A program made the translations under genes and the position numbers. Below the pieces are notes generated by a model, which saw nothing but the letters and a program-made list of their open reading frames with translations, had not been told where the DNA came from and ran no database searches. From Kappaphycus alvarezii (lineage: Eukaryota; Rhodophyta; Florideophyceae; Gigartinales; Solieriaceae), in the NCBI GenBank assembly GCA_002205965.3, contig NADL03000708.1, forward strand, positions 1 to 64,000: DNA of 64,000 bases, written 5' to 3'. Of this stretch, positions 56,770-64,000 are shown piece after piece (within the stretch, counting starts at the first letter, position 1; each line of letters begins with the position of its first letter).

Positions 56770-57285
56770 TTATCCAACTTGAGCAGTTTCCACTTCCGGT
56801 GGTAGGGGCAGTTTATTTTTCCGGAAGTATTGCACTACCTTGCTCCTCAGAAGCGTGGATACAGGTTCCCTAGTTGCCTCAGAGATTGGATAGCCGGTCC
56901 AATGGACGCGGAGCAGCAGTTCCTCGTCGTCAGCCAGGCAGTGTGATAAAATGTTCTCGATGGAATATTCCCGACTCGGGACTTCTGGCTTTTGTACCCT
57001 AGCCTTAGATTCCCTTGACTGATGCCGCGTCTGTGGGTGTAGTTGGTTTTCACTTTCGTTCTCTTCGGATCGCTTGTAATTGTCAGGGGGACTGCTCTTT
57101 CGCAAGCGGGCCGCAACAGATGGCTTCGCCGGATCGCCGCTTTTATCCTTTATGGGAGGAATTGTTTCTTCGGATAACGTCAACTTCCTGCTGTAATTCT
57201 GAGCCACGGGCGAGTCTTTTGCTGCATAAGTTATTGTTCCCTCTCGATTTTCAATGAATGGAAGGTCAAGCAGTCCTTTGGACAA
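56770..57285 (-). CDS. Gypsy B integrase tail with C-terminal chromodomain
   Basis: The last part of this minus frame reads YSIENILSHCLADDEELLLR, HWTGYPISEATREP and KVVQYFRKNKL up to a stop at 56770. This is the layout of a chromodomain: a first beta strand with an aromatic, W-x-G-Y and a W/x-E-P box. The Trp of the usual WEP is Arg (TREP), and only one aromatic (Tyr) is clear at the first strand, so peptide binding may be altered. The part before it (57285-57000) is Lys/Pro/Ser/Glu-rich linker. It lies downstream of the integrase on the same strand, after at least one frame break. Confidence 0.7.
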   Translation of the reverse strand: MSKGLLDLPFIENREGTITYAAKDSPVAQNYSRKLTLSEETIPPIKDKSGDPAKPSVAARLRKSSPPDNYKRSEENESENQLHPQTRHQSRESKARVQKPEVPSREYSIENILSHCLADDEELLLRVHWTGYPISEATREPVSTLLRSKVVQYFRKNKLPLPPEVETAQVG

Positions 57286-57323
57286 CGAACTACCTTCGGG
57301 GATATCACTCGAGTTGATCCGCG

Positions 57324-58400
57324 TTATGATGGCTGCTGAGTTGTGACCGTTTGATTCTGTTCCAGTGTAAGCTTCAATTGCTTCCGATGGGCCTTGTTTT
57401 GTACGTCACCCCGGGGTATTGGTGCAGGCTCGACTCGGTCGCGCAATAATCGCTCTTTCCTGTCTCCAATTTCGATCACCACAGTGTCATCTCGAACTTT
57501 TTTGACTCTATGTGGACCAGTTGCCACGGCAGAAAACTTGTGTTGCCGTTCTTTGCTCTATCCGGGCTCCTTCTTCAGGAATACAAACGATCAGATCGGT
57601 TTTTCGTATGCTTGTTTTCGTAGCCGCGCGTCAAAGTTGCGTTTGTATCTTGCTTGTTACTTCTCTATGGACTGGTCCACGGTAGACATAAGACACTTTA
57701 ACTAAACCCTCAACCGGTGGTGGTATTGTACTGTTGATGAGTTCTCTTCAGTAGTAGGCTGTGCTTGGATTGCTAAGGAAGTGGGAGCGCGTGACAAGAC
57801 GAGTTAGAAGGGGGCCACGCTTGTAGTCCTGTGTACTTGCGTGTTATAAGCAAATGTTAGCGCATCCGTGAAGAGGTCCCAGTCCTTCGGGTGATCAGCT
57901 ACGTAGTGCCGGAGGGCCGCAAGAATGGTACGATTGAAACGTTCGGCTTGCCCATTTGCCTGCGGGTGGTAGATAGTAGTGAATAAGTTCTTGATACCCA
58001 GAATTGAGCAAACGCTCAAGAAGAATTTTGAAGCAAATTGGCTACCATTATCGGACAATAACTGAATGGGTGGACCGTACACAAAAACCCAGTGTGTTAC
58101 AAAGGCGGAGGCAACTGCTGCAGTAGGGATTTTCTTGAGCTGCACAGTTCGTACGAGCTTAGAATATCGATCAGTGATCACCAGCAAGAAGCGATTCCCC
58201 CTGTTATTACGGATGATTTTGCCGAGTATGCCAATTGATATGAACTCCAGTGGGGCCATTGGTGCAAAGAGCTTCAGCTCCTTCACATATTTTCGCAATT
58301 TGATTCTATTTTTCGCGCAAGTTGGGCACGAGCGAACGACGGCATAACGATCCATCGACATCGATGGCCAATAGTAGGAATATTTCAGAGAAACATGCAG
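57324..58400 (-). pseudogene. Gypsy B integrase (first catalytic Asp lost)
   Basis: A 185-codon minus frame (58361-57804) holds the end of the zinc-binding domain (RSCPTCAKNRIK) and the catalytic core. The first catalytic residue is Gly: FISIGILGKI, codon at 58232-58230, where the family has D-I-L-G. The second Asp (LLSDNGSQF) and the Glu (HPQANGQAERFNRT) are present. The C-terminal GPHRVKKVRDDTVVIEIGD (57520-57460) is the usual GP-[YF/H] module before the chromodomain. The core and this module are in different frames with a stop between (about 57.53-57.80 kb). It cannot be active. Confidence 0.85.
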
Positions 58401-58829
58401 TCTCCGGCCACATGGATAACCGCCTAACTTTGAATGATGACTGAAACTTAAAATATTCTGTTAAAGGGAGCTGGGTACGACGACCTGAATTTATTCCTAT
58501 GCTGTTCGACAGAGACATCTTTCGTGCCCGGGAGCTTCCATTGTGAAGGGGAGCTGGTGTCCAGCATTTATTCTTGAACGGATCTTCTGGCAGAAGTCGT
58601 CTTTGTACTGTTCCCTGGAGAGCCGTTTCGAAGAAATGCATTCAAATTCTTCTTCACTTCCGTTTTGAATGGATAGTATTTGATCTGCAGTGTCAAAAGA
58701 AATCTCTATTTCATCAAACTATGTGAAATTGTCGGCCTTACTGTCGTATTCTGATTCCATTTTTGCGGACGAGTCCACAACCTCCCCCTCCTCAAGAGCG
58801 GAGGAGTTCTGTGCAAGGAAGCGGGGTAA

Positions 58830-59354
58830 TTACTCGTCGAAATCTCCAACAGTTTCACCGACGGTACTAAGTCTTGAAAATGCATCTGCTTGTTTATTTG
58901 CTTCTCCCTTTTTATACACAACTTCAAAGTCGAATTCCGAAATTCGGAGCTTCCAGCGCATAAGTCGTCCCGATGGATCAGTGACATTCATTAACCACCT
59001 CAGTGAGGAATGATCCGTATGGATGGTGAATTTCTTCCCCTGTAGATAGGGTCGCAGTGTCGTTAATGCCCAAACCACGGCCAGGTATTCTTTTTCTGTG
59101 ACAGGATAACGTGTCTCGGCTTCCTTGAGTGATCTAGAGAAGAATTCAATGGGTTTCCGTTCCCCCGTTGGGTACGTTTGGAACAGAGCGACTCCTACTT
59201 GATATTGACTAGCGTCCGTGTCTATTGAATAAGGGAGTCCCGCTTTTGGTAATGCCAATACCTTGGATGACAGAATTTCGGCGATAAGAGTCCGGAAAGC
59301 GACTTTATTGGTATCACCAAATGGTTCTATCTTGGTTGGCATACCTTTTCGCAA
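58830..59354 (-). CDS. Gypsy B RNase H domain (174 codons open)
   Basis: This is the RNase H that removes RNA from the RNA-DNA hybrid during copying. The four acidic residues are present: DTDASQYQVGVALF, VTEKEYLAVVWAL, IHTDHSSLRWL and KQADAFSRL. The frame is open over the whole domain. It joins the RT frame only across a shift near 59.36-59.46 kb. The segment from here to the integrase (58.4-58.8 kb) is broken and Ser/Asn-rich. Confidence 0.85.
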   Translation of the reverse strand: MRKGMPTKIEPFGDTNKVAFRTLIAEILSSKVLALPKAGLPYSIDTDASQYQVGVALFQTYPTGERKPIEFFSRSLKEAETRYPVTEKEYLAVVWALTTLRPYLQGKKFTIHTDHSSLRWLMNVTDPSGRLMRWKLRISEFDFEVVYKKGEANKQADAFSRLSTVGETVGDFDE

Positions 59355-59361
59355 AAGCTTG

Positions 59362-60760
59362 TTAAGTGGTGCCGCGATGCTGGAAAAGTCTTCGATAAAT
59401 CTGCGGTATACATTACAAAGACCGAGAAAACTCCGAAGCTCAGTAAGCGTTGTCGGCTACTTCGCCTGGCGGAGTGCGGCTACTCTGGTAGAATATATTT
59501 CCAGTCTTCCTGGCTTGATGATGTGTCCTAGATATTTGACCTTATCGGACCCAAATGTGCATTTCCTTAACTTGAGGGATACACCAGCATGTTGCAAAAC
59601 CAGCAGAATTTCTTCGAAATGGTCAATGTGCTCCTCCATATTTTTTGGAGAAAATGATGACACCGTCAAGGTACACGAGACAGGAGCGCCATCGGTATGA
59701 TGAAAGAAGAATGTTGATGGTGATCTGAAAGTTAGCAGGTGCGTTGCATAATCCGAATGGCATTCGCCTATAGCGATATAATCCTGCGTGGCATACGAAG
59801 GCGGTCTTTTCTCTGTCCTCTTTCGCTACTTGAACTTGCCAGTAACCAGAGTTGCAATCAAGGGTAGTGAATACTGATGCATCTCCTAAGGAGTAAATGC
59901 ATTCATCCACCCTTGGTAAAAGGTAAGTGTCCTTCACTTTTACGGCGTATAGTTTTCTGTAATCAACGCAAAAACGAACCGTCCCATCGGGCTTAGGAAT
60001 TAAAACCACCGGTGCAGCCCATGATGACTATTCGGGCTCAATTACGCCTGCTTCTAACATTCTCTGTACCTCGGTTGCTTCTAACTCCCTTGCCTTGGGT
60101 CCAGCCCGGAAAGGCGGTTGAGCGATAGGGCAAGTCCCCGGAATTAATTCGATGTGGTGTTCAACAGTATTGATTGCTCCCAGCGAACCATCCCACATAC
60201 TGGAGTACTTATTCAGCATTTCTTTGAATCTACTAGCCAGCGTTGGATCTATGTGGCTCCAATCTAGGCCTTCTACTGCTTTTCTAGACCTTTCGGGTGT
60301 TAAAGCTTCTCCATTCAGAGTTTTGTGTTCGTGTTCTTTAAGCACAGCGCGCTGGTGTCCATTAGGCGTTAGTGCAGGAATATACTCTGGGGATATTTCC
60401 TCGGTGACGCCGAGTACCTCTCCGAAGCTTAGCTGGCTTGGTACTGTTATTGAGGGATGAGGTAATGCTTGAGCAACAATGTGCAACTGATGGAGAGCTA
60501 TAGGGGATTTGGTGAAGTTCGCGATCAACAACCGAAATGGGACCCCGGCTTCCACTTGTGCAATACCATTGGCAGCTGCCAATCCGAGTTTGTTGTAGAG
60601 ACTTGAGTCAGGCTGTACAACTATCAGGCCGTGGCGGTTTATTGTCACCGGTACAAATGATTGACTTTGTGGCGGAATAGTAACCCGGGTGGACATCCCA
60701 ATGTTGGGCGATGCCCTTCCGTCCTTCGAGGGTGGTTCTAATTCCGTTTGTAGCTGTCTC
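59362..60760 (-). pseudogene. Gypsy B reverse transcriptase (YLDG active site)
   Basis: The minus frame 60696-60028 covers the region before RT (VTIPPQSQSFVPVTINRHG, then RLLIANFTKSPIALHQLHIV) and the RT start (GPKARELEATEVQRMLEAG). After a stop at 60030 the frame 60009-59623 holds LIPKPDGTVRFCVDYRKL, FTTLDCNSGYWQVQVAKED and the active-site box VYLDGVIIFS (codons 59673-59662), where YLDD is expected. The loss of the second Asp removes a metal-binding residue. YLGHIIKPGRLE (about 59540-59505) is the usual thumb-side motif. Shifts near 59.65 and 59.46 kb follow. Confidence 0.87.
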
Positions 60761-60792
60761 TTACTTGTTGCCCTTTTTAAAGGCCTTCGTAC

Positions 60793-61600
60793 TTATGGAA
60801 CCGTGATTCCCCCCTCGAGCTCAACGAGCTTCTCCCGGGGGCGAATAGATTCCACAAAACGGTCGCAGAAATCTGTCCCTAATATTACTGGTGCGGCAAG
60901 CTTCTCACATAACATGAACATGACCAGAAAAAGATATATTCCATAATCGTATTCCTTAATCGTTGAATTTTGATATGCGGACGGAGAATCTAACAGGGTA
61001 ACAGTCCGTGTCTTTGACGGGGACTTCGTATACCAACGAGAAGCCGTAATTTTGGTACTAGTTTTGACAGGAGGGGACTCGATCGAGACCTTTCGGGGCG
61101 CTTGAGAGCCAGCTCTGACGGAGATGCCTTGAATCTCTGCGTACTCTACAATATCTATGAAGGTAGCTGCCTTATTTGTGCGTCGGTAATGGCTGACAAC
61201 TCCCTTGATTCGGCGGTACAGGGCGTCCATGTACATAGTAATAAGATCTTGGGCCTCATTAACGTTACCGCAACGGCTGCTAGCGTCAGAAAGTCGCAAA
61301 TAGTAGTCACGTTCGCTTTCGTTGGGTAGGTGCTGAACATCTCGCATAGCGAGTACCACACTGTGTATGGAATCTTCAGTGGCGAAGGATCGAAGCATCC
61401 ACTGAAGTGCCACCAGCCAGTTCGTGATACCTCCCTGCTCCGGGGAAGTTGTTTCGGCGATAGAACGAAATAGCTTTTCTGCAATTCCGGTTAAGAAGTC
61501 GGAAGAACCCGAAAGGCTTGAGCTTTTGTCATTCCCTGGAGGTTGAACTCCCCAACCATCAGTGCTAAAAAAGCCAACACCATGATAGGGTCTTCACCAA
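60793..61600 (-). CDS. Gypsy B gag C-terminus and protease region
   Basis: The minus frame 61413-60793 shows a gag-like helical stretch (HLPNESERDYYLRLSDASSR, then DALYRRIKGVVSHYRRTNKA) followed by ILGTDFCDRFVESI near 60890-60850. The latter resembles the ILGxDFL strand at the end of retroelement proteases. The DTG/DSG box itself is not visible in this frame, and a deletion may have removed it. The preceding frame (about 61.6-61.4 kb: KRKDFFFGEDPIMVLAFLAL) continues gag upstream past a shift near 61.5 kb. Confidence 0.6.
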
Positions 61601-62704
61601 AGAAAAAATCCTTCCTTTTAATCTTTTGGCAATGCATCTGGCTTTCGTCCGAGCTTTCCCTGTTTGAGAGTAATTAAGTGACTGAGAAGTTCACTTCAAG
61701 CGGTACGTACGATAAGATAACAGTCTACGGTACGAATGATTTGTTGGGTGTAACTCCTCGAGACCTACGCACCCAGGGCCGGGTTCTTCAGGAAGGCCAA
61801 CTCGGTCCTGGTGGATCTACCAGAGATTACTGATACAGTTTGTACATTTGTTCGATATGAGCGGTTCTTGGACTTCTTCGCGACCCGCGCCTTCTCATAT
61901 CTTCCTTTCGGACGTCCATTTTCATCCAGAGAGAGGTCCGAATCTGAATCCGTGGACGCATCTTCGGAATAATCTTCTCCGATTCCGTCGAACGAGCAAG
62001 AGTCAGACGAAGATGAGTCCTTATGTAAGTTCCTATTGTTCTTTTTGACCCTGTTCTTGTTTAAGAACTTTGCTTTTCTTCCTCGTTGCGAAAGGTCACG
62101 GCTTCGTTGATCTCCATTCTTATCATAATCTTCGTCGTCATTAGCACGAGGTCCTTCAACATCGGTAATACCGAGAACCCCTGTTCCGGGTGAAGATCGA
62201 GGGTTTGGGTACCCGGTACAGCCTCAGACTCGAGACGATTTAGACGGGTGCTGATACGTTCGGCTCTTTCTATACCCGTAGTTTTTTCTACGGCTAGGTC
62301 TTCCAACAAACAGTTAACATCCTGCCTCAGAGTGGTAACCTCATCCCGCAGGGTTCCTACAACAACTTTTAAGTCACTAATGCTGTTTAGATGAGCTTCT
62401 TGCTGACGAAAGTAAAAATCAAACCGGTCATCAAACTCGTCTTCAGAGATTCCTGAATTGCAGTTATCTCTCCTTTAACAGTGTCAATCTCCGTGCGCAC
62501 CAAAGTGCAAATTTCCTCCCGGAGAGAAGCATCATGCTCCAGGCAGCGGGAGTCAATGTCCTGTGGGGGTGATTCCGTGACCGATGGTATGTCTCCGGCC
62601 ACAGACCTGGAACGAGCCTGCGTACGGGGTACTGTTGAAGAGTCTACATCTTTTAGAGCAGTGCCCGCTCGAGTAAGAGGACAAATAGATCCACCGGAAG
62701 ACAA
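61601..62704 (-). pseudogene. Gypsy B gag N-terminal region (broken)
   Basis: Two minus frames (62704-62387 and 62309-62061) give charged, coiled-coil-like protein, for example EEICTLVRTEIDTVKGEITA and ERISTRLNRLESEAV. They lie just after the primer-binding site, where gag starts. Breaks separate them from each other and from the next gag part. Assignment rests on position and composition. Confidence 0.5.
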
Positions 62705-62901
62705 TCTACTTCGTAGTCCAAATATTCCTTATCCGCCGGGGGCGGCTTGACCACGAGGAACCTATAAATTAACAACGGTTGATAAAGGCGCGTCTTCAAT
62801 CCTCAACGATGGAAGGAGGAGACTATCACTTGGAAGTAGAGTTACTAGAGGTGAGACTATTCAAAATCTTCTTCGACTTTGGAGTTGATCCAATAAGTTC
62901 T

Positions 62902-62915
62902 AGGTCGGGAGACCA
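62902..62915 (-). other. Primer-binding site of gypsy B
   Basis: On the minus strand TGGTCTCCCGACCT begins six bases after the 5' LTR end. TGG at its start pairs with the CCA end of a tRNA, as is usual for LTR elements. I have not assigned the tRNA. Confidence 0.65.
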
Positions 62916-62921
62916 GATTTG

Positions 62922-63927
62922 TGTGGTGCAATACGCGGTGCTCAGTTCTTCTCGCCTAGGAACGGAACACCGTCGGACAATGAGAAACCCAACACACACA
63001 CACGAAGAAGTACAGGGTGTTCGCTGTCCCTCTTTCTCTTTAAGCACCCTGCTATGCAGTAGCAAAGCTCACCGACGGCGAGGAAAAATGGAGTTGGAAG
63101 AGCGGGGGTAATTCCTTGGACGACTCGACGGTATACTTGTCCTCCGGGTTGTAAGTCCGGGCCGTGGTCCGCGGAATGCTAGAAACTTGGTATGTGACGA
63201 TTCCAAAGAACCGTAGACACCAGGAGTGTAATACTGGACAAAGAAGATCCAGTATGGGGTCAGCTGTGCTGAATATCTCCTTTGGAGATAAGGATGTTGT
63301 CACCAATGACAACCTTGAAGTTCCTACTTGTATATAGATGCCGGAGTCTGGGGCGCAAAGCGTGAGTTAATATCACAAACAAACAAAAATAACTGATATT
63401 ATAATGTTGGGTAGAGAGGGGGAATAGAAAGGGAGACCCGGACGGATAAACGTAACTATAGCTAAAGTTGCCGTTGGCAAGGTGTCTGCAATGGCGGAAG
63501 TTGGGAGTCAAGTTCAGGGCCAACACTGGGTTGACTGCTTTATCTGGGGCCCTAGTTGCCAGGTAGTTATAAATACTAGTTAAGTAGGTTAGGGTTATCT
63601 GCAACGGCGGGGTGAGTGAAGTTAGGGTCAGGCAAGTTAGGAAGATCCAAGTTAGAGATAAGTAAATTTGACACCTGGACCAATAGTTTCCTTTCACCTG
63701 CGAAAATATAAGGTCCCATTTGGGGGCCGAGTGGTCCAGATTGCGAGCCCTCAAGCCCCATCGGGTGAGTATACAGTGCCAAGAATAATAGTAGGCGACA
63801 AAAGAAAATTGCCCTTACTGTACTGCACAGTACAGTGCTTGCTGGTTAGCAGTAAATCAGATCAAAAAAAGATCACCAAAATCAGCTCTGCCGATGGTAG
63901 TACAGTATGAGTGCCAATTGCACTACA
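62922..63927 (-). repeat. 5' LTR of gypsy element B, about 1.0 kb
   Basis: Bounded by TGTGGTGCAATACG at 62922 and ACTACA at 63927 on the plus strand. It aligns with 54015-54742 except for about 220 bases near 63350-63575 found only here. The stem word TACTGTACTGCACAGTACAG lies at 63816-63835. GTTAC directly follows (63928-63932), the copy of the duplication at 54010-54014. Confidence 0.88.
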
Positions 63928-64000
63928 GTTACAAGCGCTTTGCAGAGGTCTATTCCTATGTGTTCCAACACTTCTGTTGCTACAAGGAATCTTCTTTTGT
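63928..64000 (-). pseudogene. Continuation of copia gag beyond the gypsy insertion
   Basis: On the minus strand this gives LVATEVLEHIGIDLCKAL up to the GTTAC duplication. It is in frame with VTLVDKSLKSVEGTTRK on the other side of the gypsy element. The rest lies outside the window. Confidence 0.65.

Larger units (their letters stand above)
54015..63927 (-). mobile_element. Chromodomain Ty3/gypsy retrotransposon B, near full length, about 9.9 kb
   Basis: Read on the minus strand: 5' LTR (63927-62922), primer-binding site, gag, protease, RT, RNase H, integrase, chromodomain, a 1.8-kb region with plus-strand open frames, and a 3' LTR (54742-54015). Outer ends are TGTAGT and ACTACA, flanked by GTTAC on both sides. 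It sits inside the gag of the copia element. Coding regions have several shifts and stops, and single catalytic residues are lost, so the copy is dead. A chromodomain at the integrase end places it with the chromoviruses, whose chromodomain is known in studied members to steer insertion to marked chromatin. Confidence 0.9.

Overview
This is nuclear DNA from a eukaryote. The clearest host gene, a C2H2 zinc-finger gene at 25.9-27.1 kb on the minus strand, is cut by five short GT-AG introns, one of them with a TACTAAC-type branch site. Most of the remaining recognisable coding sequence is retrotransposon debris. The organism is not certain. The Ty1/copia fragment at 50.9-54 kb resembles the CoDi-type elements known from diatoms, red algae and other aquatic lineages. 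The zinc-finger style and the restriction-like-endonuclease LINEs also suit an alga (red alga or stramenopile) or a related protist. This placement is inference from element and domain style, not a database result.

Layout. 0-4.76 kb: the 3' part of a decayed Ty3/gypsy element on the plus strand (RT, RNase H, zinc-binding domain, DD35E integrase), followed by two tandem copies of an unrecognised accessory domain and a 3' LTR. 4.8-12 kb: a scrap heap of 5'-truncated LINE 3' ends of several families and weak ORFs. 12.9-19.9 kb: an AT-rich, gene-poor stretch. 19.9-24.5 kb: more LINE ends and a solo LTR of the first gypsy family, bounded by a 5-bp target duplication. 25.9-27.1 kb: the zinc-finger gene. 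27-34.6 kb: an acidic-protein ORF beside an LTR fragment, further LINE tails, and a cysteine-rich ORF. 34.6-49 kb: a second AT-rich desert holding a tRNA-related repeat pair. 49.3-54 kb: fragments of two other retroelements on the minus strand. 54.0-63.9 kb: a nearly complete chromodomain Ty3/gypsy element on the minus strand, inserted into the gag of the copia element with a GTTAC target duplication.

How the parts relate. Almost nothing here forms a working gene system. The large gypsy element has lost catalytic aspartates in both RT and integrase, so it could not move on its own. Two things go beyond ordinary transposon decay. The first gypsy element carries a tandemly duplicated, unassigned domain after its integrase. 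The large gypsy element carries a long open region on the opposite strand between pol and its 3' LTR, with nuclear-protein features. A common 3' terminal motif, roughly AAAACACCC-AAA-TTTCCCC, ends LINE copies that otherwise differ, which hints at a shared 3'-end recognition or insertion rule.
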